Shown piece by piece: positions 1 to 5,866 of a stretch of DNA of 9,662 nucleotides (position 1 is the first letter of the stretch; every line of letters starts with the position of its first letter). The notes beneath the pieces are model-generated. The model ran no database searches, had not been told where the DNA came from, and saw nothing but the letters and a program-made list of their open reading frames with translations. The stretch is from Caenibius sp964466155. Its GTDB lineage: Bacteria > Pseudomonadota > Alphaproteobacteria > Sphingomonadales > Sphingomonadaceae. Made by a program: the position numbers and the translations under genes. The stretch lies in assembly GCA_964466155.1 (NCBI GenBank), contig CAYXMY010000102.1:1-9662 (forward strand), written 5' to 3'.

Positions 1-157
1 GGGCATAGGCCGGGTCGGCGGCCTGCGCGGCGCGGAAGGCATCGGCGAGCAGAGCCCCGCCGCGCCGCCCATTGGCATCCTCGCTCCGGCCGGGCGTGAG
101 GCGGCAGGTGTTGCAGACCACCACCGATGGCCCCGCTGTGACAGCTTGCAAAGTCAT
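1..157 (-). CDS. DUF1636-like CxxC protein, 5' part only (runs off left edge)
   Basis: This is the N-terminal 52 codons of a protein that continues past the left edge. The visible start shows a beta-strand-like VVVC, then a CNTC (C15 and C18) and a GRRGG motif near residues 30-34, which matches my memory of DUF1636. That is a small putative metal-binding family often found in cobalamin or cobalt loci. The upstream cobalamin riboswitch on the same strand supports a B12- or cobalt-linked role. The ATG at 157 is chosen because GGAGAG (170-165) lies 7 nt before it. An in-frame ATG at 175 would add six residues (MSESAA) but has no Shine-Dalgarno, and an in-frame stop at 211-209 limits any longer start. 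The biochemical function is unknown to me. The family call rests only on the N-terminus. Confidence 0.72.
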   Translation of the reverse strand, partial: MTLQAVTAGPSVVVCNTCRLTPGRSEDANGRRGGALLADAFRAAQAADPAYA

Positions 158-379
158 CGCCGCGCTCTCCGACATGGAGAAGGCGAAAACAGCGGCATTC
201 GGGCGGTATCAGGCATGAGCAAATCCCCAGCTTCGAACACGAAACCCCGTTTTTCCGGCGATGTGCGGCATCGGGTTCGCAAACGGCACCGCACACGGCC
301 CGGCAATCCGGGGCACGAGTGTCGTTGCGCGAGGGAATCCCCGTCCGGCCGGCTCACCCTGTCCGGTCGAAGAACGACG
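158..379 (-). other. Leader between riboswitch aptamer and DUF1636-like gene
   Basis: This stretch of about 220 nt lies between the riboswitch aptamer and the gene it should control, and I see no credible coding region in it. It contains an inverted repeat GTGCGG/CCGCAC (arms 263-268 and 289-294) with a GTT/AAC mini-stem inside the loop, and the ribosome-binding-site hairpin next to the gene. No T-rich run follows the 263-294 hairpin, so a classic Rho-independent terminator is not evident. The length suggests an expression platform that acts on translation, or Rho-dependent control. That choice is inference. Confidence 0.5.
165..180 (-). promoter_or_regulatory. Hairpin covering the ribosome binding site of the DUF1636-like gene
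   Basis: On the minus strand TCTCC (180-176) and GGAGA (170-166) form a 5-bp stem with a 5-nt loop, plus a possible closing wobble pair. The 3' arm is the Shine-Dalgarno of the gene starting at 157. The stem would hide the ribosome binding site and could be the output switch of the upstream cobalamin riboswitch, or part of it. The pairing is seen directly; the regulatory role is inferred. The stem is short, so chance is possible. Confidence 0.35.
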
Positions 380-547
380 GCGTCAGGCAGGTCTCCTGGC
401 TCGCGGGTCCGCACCGTTCCGGCCGCCTTCTCAGGATCGTGCGATCCCAATGGCTGATGGCCGGTGGCTATCCGCTTACAGTTGCAGGGGCAGCCCGGGT
501 CTTGCACCCGAATTCCCTTTCAATCCCCTTGCGGGGAACCTGTCGCA
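380..547 (-). promoter_or_regulatory. Cobalamin (B12) riboswitch
   Basis: Read on the minus strand, this region contains the hallmarks of the cobalamin aptamer in the right order. A P1-type pairing joins CAGGT (542-538) with ACCTG (392-388). The GGGAA element is near 518-513. The conserved core CTGCCCCTGCAACTGTAAG is at about 495-477, followed by an AGCCACCGG segment near 470. The B12 box AGCCAGGAGACCTGCC lies at 401-386. The aptamer binds adenosylcobalamin or a related corrinoid, and in most bacteria binding represses the downstream gene. The next gene on this strand is the DUF1636-like CDS about 220 nt away. The class is certain by motif; exact ends are approximate. Confidence 0.95.
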
Positions 548-553
548 CGGCGG

Positions 554-582
554 CTGATAGAACCGATGCCGGAAGGTGGCAA
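554..582 (-). promoter_or_regulatory. Candidate promoter for the riboswitch transcript
   Basis: On the minus strand TTGCCA (582-577) and TATCAG (559-554) are separated by 17 nt and match the sigma-70 consensus at 5/6 and 4/6 bases. The predicted transcription start, near 547, falls just before the 5' strand of riboswitch P1, which is the expected arrangement. The -35 box lies inside the hairpin that follows the upstream amidohydrolase gene. Assignment is by sequence only. Confidence 0.5.
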
Positions 583-610
583 GGCCCGCGCTGGGGCCTG
601 CCGCCCTTCC
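571..610. terminator. Strong hairpin after the amidohydrolase gene (terminator-like, no T run)
   Basis: Seven nucleotides beyond the stop of the minus-strand amidohydrolase, a two-part stem forms. GGAAGG (571-576) pairs with CCTTCC (605-610). Inside it, GGC plus AGGCCC (578-587, with one bulged A) pairs with GGGCCT plus GCC (594-602). The position directly after a stop suggests transcript end formation or 3' end protection. No T-rich tract follows on the minus strand, so intrinsic termination is uncertain. Confidence 0.5.
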
Positions 611-617
611 GCAACGC

Positions 618-2324
618 TCATGCCATGCCCGCGCGGATCAGGCGGCCGGGCAGTTCGCCGGTGGGCTGCCCATCGCGATAGACCGGCATGCCGTTGACCA
701 CTGTCGCCGTATAGCCATCCGCCCGCTGGACGAGGCGCGGCATGCCGCCGGGCAGATCGTGGGTGATTTCCGGGGCGTGGAGATGCAGCCCGGCGAAATC
801 GATCACATTGATATCCGCGCGCAGGCCCGGCGCGATCAGACCCCGGTCGGTAAGCCCCATCAGCGCCGCCGTATCGTGCGACAGCCAGCGGACGACATCG
901 GACAATGCCACGCGCCCTTCCGCCCGATCGCGCGCCCAATACATCAGCATGTAAGTGGAATAGCTGCCATCGCAGATCGTGCCGCAATGCGCCCCGCCAT
1001 CGCCCAGCCCCGGCACGATATCGCGGTGGCGCATGATTTCGCCCACCGCGTCGAGCTTGCCATCGGTGAAATTGCCCATCGCGAGATAGAGCGTCGCATC
1101 CTCGCCCAGCAGGATATCGTAAGCGAGGTCTTCCGGGGTGCGCCCTTCGCGCGCGGCGCGGACGGCAATGCTGTTTTCGGGCGGCTGTTCGTAATCGGGC
1201 GGATTGCCCAGTTCGAACATCGTGCCGAACTGGCGCACCACCCGCCCGAGCATGGACGCCGTTTCGGGATCGGGCGTGTCTGCAAGGATCGCCGCTTTCA
1301 CTTCGGGCTTGCGCAGTTCCGCCAGCCGTTCCGCCAGCGGCAGATGGGCGAGCGCGGCGTAAGTCGGCGTCGAATAGAACGGGTTGAGCGTCAACTGGTG
1401 GCCCAGCATCATTCCCACGCCACGCGGCAGGACTTGCCCCCGCACGGTCAGCCCCCGGTCGTTCGCCGCCTGCAACTGCGCCAGATGCCGCCGCCAGGCA
1501 AGCGGCCCTTCGTTGGGCGTGCCGATGGTGAAGGTCACCGGGCGGCGGGAACGGTCGGCCAGATTGACCACGTTGTCCAGCGTCGCATCGGGCAGATGCA
1601 TGTCTTCCACGATCTGGAACACGCCTTTGCCCCGCGCACGCATTTCATCGGCGAAACCGAACAGCTCCGCCTCCCCCGCTTCCAGCGTAGGGATCGGCTT
1701 GCCGTCGCTCGACCGGTGAAACAGCGTGCGAGAGGTGCCGATGCCGATGGCGCCATGTTCCAGCGCTTCGCCATAGAGCGCGCGCATCTGCGCGATATCC
1801 TCCGCCGTGGCCGGTTCGCGGTTCGCCCCGCGTTCGCCCATGACATAGACGCGCAGCGCCGCGTGGGGGACATAGCACGCCACATCCATATCGAAGCTGC
1901 GGCTGGCGAGGAAATCGAGATATTCGGGATAGGTTTCCCAAGTCCACGGCAGGCCGGTGGCCAGCACCGGGAACGGGATATCCTCCACCCCTTCCATCAG
2001 GCGGATCAGCGTGTCCCGCTCATCCGGGCGGCAGGGGGCGAACCCGACTCCGCAATTGCCGATGATCGCAGTGGTGATCCCGTGGAAGGAGGACGGTTTC
2101 AGCCGTTGTTCCCACGTTACATGCCCATCGTAATGCGTGTGCACATCCACGAAACCGGGGGTGACGATCTTGCCGCTGGCGTCGATCTCCTCCGCGCCTG
2201 CTTCCAGCCCCTGCCTCACGGCGGCGATCCTGCCATCGCGCACGCCCACATCGCCAGTGAACGGTTCACCGCCCGATCCGTCAATGATCGTGCCGCCGCG
2301 GATCACCAGATCATAAGCGCTCAT
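618..2324 (-). CDS. D-aminoacylase-like amidohydrolase (paralogue 1)
   Basis: A 568-aa member of the amidohydrolase superfamily, closest by pattern to N-acyl-D-amino-acid deacylases, acting as a cytosolic metal-dependent hydrolase (no signal peptide). It has the N-terminal beta-sandwich strand (LVIRGGTIIDGSG), the metal-binding HTHYD (H62, H64), the GNCG motif with C91, a late GDGGAH (D442, H446), and the C-terminal ADINVIDF strand. The THxR and SHHK motifs, which supply two zinc-ligand histidines in classical D-aminoacylases, read FQIVED (236-241) and VTFTIGT (263-269) here, so a different substrate or metal set-up is likely. The start is the ATG at 2324, which overlaps the TauD-type stop as ATGA and suggests translational coupling. 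A long upstream in-frame extension inside the dioxygenase gene was rejected. It is clearly paralogous to the gene at 5867-7588. The substrate is unknown. Confidence 0.9.
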   Translation of the reverse strand: MSAYDLVIRGGTIIDGSGGEPFTGDVGVRDGRIAAVRQGLEAGAEEIDASGKIVTPGFVDVHTHYDGHVTWEQRLKPSSFHGITTAIIGNCGVGFAPCRPDERDTLIRLMEGVEDIPFPVLATGLPWTWETYPEYLDFLASRSFDMDVACYVPHAALRVYVMGERGANREPATAEDIAQMRALYGEALEHGAIGIGTSRTLFHRSSDGKPIPTLEAGEAELFGFADEMRARGKGVFQIVEDMHLPDATLDNVVNLADRSRRPVTFTIGTPNEGPLAWRRHLAQLQAANDRGLTVRGQVLPRGVGMMLGHQLTLNPFYSTPTYAALAHLPLAERLAELRKPEVKAAILADTPDPETASMLGRVVRQFGTMFELGNPPDYEQPPENSIAVRAAREGRTPEDLAYDILLGEDATLYLAMGNFTDGKLDAVGEIMRHRDIVPGLGDGGAHCGTICDGSYSTYMLMYWARDRAEGRVALSDVVRWLSHDTAALMGLTDRGLIAPGLRADINVIDFAGLHLHAPEITHDLPGGMPRLVQRADGYTATVVNGMPVYRDGQPTGELPGRLIRAGMA

Positions 2325-3229
2325 GCCACGGCCCCTGCGCCAGCGGTGTCGAGCACGCGGCCCATCGTGGCATTGCCGCGCAAAGTGGAGCGGCGGGCGA
2401 TCCGCAGCACGTCCAGCGGATGCCCGGCGGCGGCGTGCATCATGCGGTAATTGTCCCACAGCACAATATCGTTGGTGCCCCAGTCATGCTCGTAAATGAA
2501 TTGCGGCTGGACCACGGCATCGATCAGCTCGTCAATCAGCGCGTCGCTGTCCGCCTCATCCATGCCGACGATCCCTTGGATATTGAGCGGGCAGACATTC
2601 ATCACCACCTGCCCCGTGTGCGGATGGCGGGCGACGATCGGCCGGGCCAGCGGCAGATAATCGGGGAACTTGGCGGAAGAGGTGCCGACACGGGTGCCAC
2701 CCGGATTGCGGAAGCGCATCCGGCCCAGATCCGCGCAGAATTCGAACCGCGCCTCCAGCCCGTCGATCCGCTGCTTGAGATCGACGCTCAGGCTGTCATA
2801 GGCTTTCGTCGTGTCGAGCCATGCGGTCATCCCGCCCTGTTCGGCGCGGTGGACCATATTGAGCAGCGCCCCGGCATTCGGCACCGGCTGGAATGCCAGA
2901 TCGGTATGCCACGGAATGCGGCCATAAGTCGGCACACCGTCATAGGCATAGACCGGCCCTTTCGGCCCATCGCGATTGGTCAGTTCGATCAGTTCGGGAT
3001 AATCCGGCATGCGGATCTGTTCGATAGGATGCGGTTCCAGTTCGCCGAAACAGCGGCTGAGATCGAGCAGCGCCTCCGCACTGGTGCCGATCCCGCGAAA
3101 GACGAGGACACCTGCCTCATACCACCATGCGCGCAATTGCGCCGCCGTGTCCGTATCGATGGGCTGACCTAGATCGAGCCCGATCACTTCCATGCCAACG
3201 GTCGGCAGAGGCCGTGTGTGCAGTGCCAA
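2321..3229 (-). CDS. TauD/TfdA-family Fe(II)/2-oxoglutarate dioxygenase
   Basis: A 302-aa protein of normal TauD/TfdA length. These enzymes use Fe(II), O2 and 2-oxoglutarate to hydroxylate a small substrate, often causing release of sulfite, a phenol or another leaving group. Visible features are the N-terminal strand ending VIGLDLGQPID, the iron-binding WHTD (H108, D110), GGMT with T135 as the likely 2-oxoglutarate contact, the distal NYRMMH (H265), and an Arg pair RIARR (R279/R280) for the co-substrate carboxylate. Start: TTG at 3229, preceded by GGGAG with a 7-nt spacer. The nearby ATG at 3236 is out of frame and touches the Shine-Dalgarno. The gene overlaps the downstream amidohydrolase by 4 nt, so dioxygenase and hydrolase probably act in sequence. 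The actual substrate cannot be told; taurine is not implied. Confidence 0.92.
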   Translation of the reverse strand: MALHTRPLPTVGMEVIGLDLGQPIDTDTAAQLRAWWYEAGVLVFRGIGTSAEALLDLSRCFGELEPHPIEQIRMPDYPELIELTNRDGPKGPVYAYDGVPTYGRIPWHTDLAFQPVPNAGALLNMVHRAEQGGMTAWLDTTKAYDSLSVDLKQRIDGLEARFEFCADLGRMRFRNPGGTRVGTSSAKFPDYLPLARPIVARHPHTGQVVMNVCPLNIQGIVGMDEADSDALIDELIDAVVQPQFIYEHDWGTNDIVLWDNYRMMHAAAGHPLDVLRIARRSTLRGNATMGRVLDTAGAGAVA

Positions 3230-3241
3230 GGTACATCTCCC
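3227..3241 (-). promoter_or_regulatory. Ribosome binding site and TTG start of the dioxygenase
   Basis: GGGAG (3241-3237), a 7-nt spacer and TTG (3229-3227) decide the start. The TTG adds twelve residues ahead of the next in-frame Met (M13), and these include the conserved first strand of the family. The ATG at 3236-3234 inside the spacer is in another frame. Confidence 0.65.
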
Positions 3242-3359
3242 GCTTTGCGCTGTTTATGCCCATGCTATGCCACAACCCGCTGGCAGGCCATTCATCCATA
3301 TGGGGGAATGCGGCGGAAAATTTGCGGGCGGGGGAAACATGCGCAATCCCGCTTGGCTC

Positions 3360-4070
3360 TCAATGCGGCTGGAGCGCAAATTCCTGGCGCGTGCGGCGGT
3401 TGAACACGCGGTCCACCTGCTGCCCGTCCCAATGCATTTCATAATGATCGGCCTGTCGGGGCAGGCCCACCGCATCGGGCCAGAACGCGCCGATGCACAG
3501 CCCGCCGAGGCAGCGGACGGAACGGTAGTGCACGCCATCTGCCCCCGCGCCGCGCAGATCGGCGGCCAGCGCCTGCGGCACGCGCCAATCGTCGGGATCG
3601 TGGCAATCGTCCCGCCCGCGCAGATCGGCGAACATCCGGTCCACCGCGCCCACCAGCATACGAAACTGAGAATGCCAGCCGGGCCCTTCCCCCGTGCTGC
3701 GCATCAGCCGCGCCTGATGATGGGCCACTTCGCGCAGGGCCACTTCCTCGCTGTCGCCCGCGCTGTAAACGCCGTATTGCCCGGCGGTGAAGCGTCCGGG
3801 GCGATCCGGGCTGACATGGACGAACGGTGCCATGACCAGGCTTGCCCCCGGGCCGTTCACACGCCGTTCGGGCGGCACCAGATCGAGCCGGCCCATGTTT
3901 TCCATCAGGCGCGGGTTGGTCTTGCTTTCGACCGAGGCCAGCGCTTCCCAGTCGCGCGGGTCGGCGATATCTTCGAACAGGTCGATCGGCGGATGGATCG
4001 AACGGATCAGACGAAACGCCCGGTCCCATTGCACATGGATCAGCGGCGTTGCGCCGGTTGCCCCCGTCAC
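3360..4070 (-). CDS. RES-domain toxin (NAD+-targeting) of a type II toxin-antitoxin pair
   Basis: A 236-aa protein with the RES fold of ParT/MbcT-type toxins. Characterised members degrade NAD+ (MbcT is an NAD+ phosphorylase) or ADP-ribosylate a host enzyme (ParT acts on Prs). Seen here are PGRFTAGQYGVYSAG (about 91-105), the SEEVALREV helix (107-115, with the family's conserved Glu), HYRSVR (181-186) with the RES-type Ser, and a C-terminal GGLCIGAFWP (189-198). The start is GTG at 4070, overlapping the antitoxin stop as GTGA. An open frame continues upstream inside the antitoxin gene but has no family similarity. It acts in the cytosol and should be neutralised by the upstream Xre-type partner. 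The N-terminal 80 residues are less conserved. RES family membership is firm; the exact chemistry is inferred. Confidence 0.9.
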   Translation of the reverse strand: MTGATGATPLIHVQWDRAFRLIRSIHPPIDLFEDIADPRDWEALASVESKTNPRLMENMGRLDLVPPERRVNGPGASLVMAPFVHVSPDRPGRFTAGQYGVYSAGDSEEVALREVAHHQARLMRSTGEGPGWHSQFRMLVGAVDRMFADLRGRDDCHDPDDWRVPQALAADLRGAGADGVHYRSVRCLGGLCIGAFWPDAVGLPRQADHYEMHWDGQQVDRVFNRRTRQEFALQPH

Positions 4071-4477
4071 CAGCCGCCACGCTCCGCATCGAGATAGGCG
4101 CGCACGCGTTCCAGCGCGAAAATCGATCCGTCCAGCATCACATCCAGCGCTCGCCGCCCGCCGAACATCGCATTGGGCTGCTTGACCCAGGCATAGGCCC
4201 GGTCGGGATCGCGGAAGAGATAGCGCAGCGCCTTGTGCATGCCGAGGAGAAGCGAAAGACGCGTGGCCAGATCGCGGTCGATCCGGCCGATTTCGCCCTT
4301 TTTCCAACGGGCATAGCTGCGCGCCGAGAGCCCGCCGAGAATCTGGCACGCGTCCTCATCCGTCAGGCCCCAGCGGGCAAACAGATTGATGACCGCGCGC
4401 GCGGCAGCCTGCGCTTCTTCCGGCGTTATGCCGGGAATATGCGGCGCGGCCTGCGTCCGGGGGATTTCCTGCAACAT
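4067..4477 (-). CDS. Xre/MbcA/ParS-family antitoxin
   Basis: A 136-aa DNA-binding antitoxin. The middle carries the Xre-like helix-turn-helix (about 38-66, with ILGGLSARSYARWKKGEI), and the C-terminal half is the MbcA/ParS toxin-binding domain (about 75-131, with LRYLFRDPDRAYAW, PNAMFGG and the LDVMLDGS motif). It should bind and block the RES toxin and repress its own operon. The ATG at 4477 is chosen because AAGGAG (4490-4485) lies 7 nt upstream. An in-frame TTG at 4519 would place the promoter -10 and operator inside the coding sequence, so it is rejected. The 4-nt overlap with the toxin GTG fits coupled translation with antitoxin made first. Confidence 0.93.
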   Translation of the reverse strand: MLQEIPRTQAAPHIPGITPEEAQAAARAVINLFARWGLTDEDACQILGGLSARSYARWKKGEIGRIDRDLATRLSLLLGMHKALRYLFRDPDRAYAWVKQPNAMFGGRRALDVMLDGSIFALERVRAYLDAERGGW

Positions 4478-4481
4478 GTGC

Positions 4482-4527
4482 GTTCTCCTTATGGCAGAAT
4501 ATAGGAGAACTTTTGCCAATTGGCAAA
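4482..4527 (-). promoter_or_regulatory. Toxin-antitoxin promoter with palindromic operator
   Basis: On the minus strand TTGCCA (4526-4521), a 17-nt spacer and TATATT (4503-4498) form a good sigma-70 promoter. The -35 box lies in a perfect 16-bp palindrome TTTGCCAATTGGCAAA (4512-4527). A second inverted repeat, GTTCTCCT/AGGAGAAC (arms 4503-4510 and 4482-4489, 21 bp centre to centre), brackets the -10 and the start site, and its promoter-distal arm contains the antitoxin Shine-Dalgarno. The predicted leader is only about 14 nt. Autoregulation by the antitoxin or its complex with the toxin is inferred from the family. Confidence 0.75.
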
Positions 4528-4562
4528 TTTATCGAAAGCAGATGTCATATGGCCGGGCAACA

Positions 4563-4594
4563 GCGATAGCGGGGACAGAGCGCCCCGCTATCGC
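4563..4594. terminator. Perfect 12-bp hairpin after cytochrome b gene
   Basis: GCGATAGCGGGG (4563-4574) and CCCCGCTATCGC (4583-4594) are perfect complements around an 8-nt loop. The hairpin begins 6 nt after the cytochrome b stop and ends before the toxin-antitoxin promoter. It probably ends or protects the cytochrome transcript and insulates the toxin-antitoxin unit. There is no T run on the minus strand, so termination efficiency is uncertain. Confidence 0.7.
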
Positions 4595-4600
4595 AAACCA

Positions 4601-5284
4601 TCACACCTTGCCGAACAGGCCCACCACGGCCCAGACCAGCAAGGCACAAGCCGCCAGCACGACCAGCGCCGCCAAAGGCGACGTAAAGCGCAGGATCGGG
4701 GCCGTTGCCGTCCACCGGCGCGAACCGGACAGCATGGCGGACACGAGATTGTCCCCATGCATCACGCGATGGAACACAATCGCCAGCACATGCAAGGCGA
4801 TCAGCGCCAGCAGCAGGTTGAACACCAGTCCGTGCGTTTCAGCCGCCCAGCGCCCGGTATCGAACGCCACCAGATAGGCGAACGGGCCGGATTCCACCCC
4901 ATCCACATCGATGGAAAAGAAGCCCAGCAAGACTTGCAGCAGCAACAGCGCGAGCATCGCCACCACGCTCCACCCGCCGAGCGGATTGTGCCCGGCATGC
5001 GGCGGCGATCCGGGCCGGAACATATGCCCGGCAACATAGCGAACAACCATGCCCGGCCCCCGCACGAAGTACGAAAACTGCGCCGTGGTGCTGCCGACGA
5101 AGCCCCAGGCGATGCGGAACAGGACCAGCGTCAGGATCGTGTAACCGGTGAGCCGGTGCCATGAGATCAACCCGTTTTCCGCCGTCCACCAGGCGCAGCC
5201 GATCAGCAAGGCCAGCGACCAGTGGAACAGGCGGACAGGCGCATCCCACAACCGGATGCGGGCGGCCGGGAACACCGATGTCAT
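4601..5284 (-). CDS. Cytochrome b561-type membrane cytochrome b
   Basis: A 227-aa integral membrane protein of the prokaryotic cytochrome b561 / Ni,Fe-hydrogenase-type cytochrome b group. The RLWDAPVRLFHW start is the typical first helix, with H21 as a heme ligand. Further likely heme histidines are H43 (SWHRLTGY), H151 (ETHGLVFN) and H165 (LHVLAIVFH). Hydrophobic helices lie near residues 20-36, 46-65, 105-125, 150-172 and 203-223; the fifth is C-terminal and probably not heme-binding. The start is the ATG at 5284, which overlaps the cytochrome c' stop in TGATG; a longer TTG start inside the upstream gene was rejected. It likely exchanges electrons between the quinone pool and the co-encoded cytochrome c'. 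The partner and direction are inferred from gene order. Confidence 0.88.
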   Translation of the reverse strand: MTSVFPAARIRLWDAPVRLFHWSLALLIGCAWWTAENGLISWHRLTGYTILTLVLFRIAWGFVGSTTAQFSYFVRGPGMVVRYVAGHMFRPGSPPHAGHNPLGGWSVVAMLALLLLQVLLGFFSIDVDGVESGPFAYLVAFDTGRWAAETHGLVFNLLLALIALHVLAIVFHRVMHGDNLVSAMLSGSRRWTATAPILRFTSPLAALVVLAACALLVWAVVGLFGKV

Positions 5285-5763
5285 CACTTCTCGCGGAATT
5301 GGGTGTGGCAATCCTGGCAGGTCTTGCCCAGGGTTTCGCTCGCCTTGGCCAGTGCCGCCAGATCGCCGGTGCCGGCCGCCTTGTCGAGTTCACGGGCAGC
5401 AGTCACCGCCGCTTCGCTATCCTTGTTGAATTCGGCCGGGTTCGCCCAGACGGCGGCCTTGGCTTTGGTCTTGGCGCCCGATTCCGGCCCGCTTCCCGCC
5501 GGGAAATGATCCTTGATCTCCTCCGTATGCGCGACCAGTTCCTGCGTGGCCTTGCGCACCTTGTCGAGATCGGGCTTGCCGGTCTTGAGTTCATCACCCA
5601 CCGTTTTGAAAGACTTGCCGATGGCCTTGAAATTGGCCTTGCGCGCGGCCACCACCTCGGCTTCCGGCCCGCCGGACGAACATGCCGCCAAGCCGCCCGC
5701 CAGCAATGCGGCCACCAGAGCCGCTCGGATTCCCGCCTTCATGGTCGAACCTGTTTCTTTCAT
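5284..5763 (-). CDS. Cytochrome c' (class II cytochrome c) lipoprotein
   Basis: A 159-aa secreted heme protein. The N-terminus has a basic start, a hydrophobic stretch and a lipobox LAAC, so the mature protein probably begins at lipidated C28 and stays anchored in the periplasm. The heme motif CQDCH (C149, C152, H153) lies at the extreme C-terminus, as in class II cytochromes, after a four-helix bundle sequence. In the first helix (ARKANFKAIGKSFK) the residue expected as the sixth ligand in cytochrome c556 appears to be Phe45, not Met. This suggests a high-spin, five-coordinate c' heme able to bind small gases; that is inference. The ATG at 5763 follows GGAAGG with a 6-nt spacer; the next Met (residue 8) has no site. 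The gene abuts cytochrome b, so the two form an electron-transfer pair. Confidence 0.88.
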   Translation of the reverse strand: MKETGSTMKAGIRAALVAALLAGGLAACSSGGPEAEVVAARKANFKAIGKSFKTVGDELKTGKPDLDKVRKATQELVAHTEEIKDHFPAGSGPESGAKTKAKAAVWANPAEFNKDSEAAVTAARELDKAAGTGDLAALAKASETLGKTCQDCHTQFREK

Positions 5764-5866
5764 CGCCTGCCTTCCTTCTCAATCCCGCCCTTGATCGCCC
5801 GGACGGCGGAAAATTGCCACCCTTTTCGTCAGGTTGCAGCGGGGTTCGGGGGCGGTTTTTCCGGCA
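5764..5866 (-). other. Gap upstream of the cytochrome pair
   Basis: This 103-nt stretch separates the amidohydrolase stop from the cytochrome c' start. I find no convincing terminator and no strong -35/-10 pair, so it is unclear whether the cytochrome genes have their own promoter or share the amidohydrolase transcript. The c' Shine-Dalgarno (GGAAGG, 5775-5770) is at its end. Confidence 0.4.

Noticed and set aside
263..294. GTGCGG/CCGCAC inverted repeat as the riboswitch terminator
   Set aside because: The stem is only 6 bp with a large loop and no T run; kept only as a note within the leader.
576..2450. Long plus-strand open frame of about 624 codons opposite paralogue 1
   Set aside because: It is rich in Arg, His, Pro and Ala with no family pattern, and is fully antisense to a well-supported gene. 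High GC content creates such open antisense frames.
2420..3172. Plus-strand open frame of 250 codons opposite the dioxygenase
   Set aside because: The same kind of antisense shadow; the minus strand carries complete TauD motifs.
3117..3299. 60-codon minus-strand frame starting upstream of the dioxygenase
   Set aside because: Out of frame with the dioxygenase, no family pattern, and the GGGAG site fits the TTG at 3229 better than its internal ATG.
3242..3359. Promoter for the dioxygenase operon
   Set aside because: Only TAGCAT or CATAAA -10-like words occur, and none has a good -35 at 16-18 nt, so no promoter was called.
3192..4097. Plus-strand open frame of about 300 codons opposite the RES toxin
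   Set aside because: No recognisable domain, and it spans the start regions of real minus-strand genes.
4478..4519. Upstream TTG start for the antitoxin (14 extra residues)
   Set aside because: It would put the -10 box and half of the operator inside the coding sequence; the ATG at 4477 has a perfect AAGGAG site.
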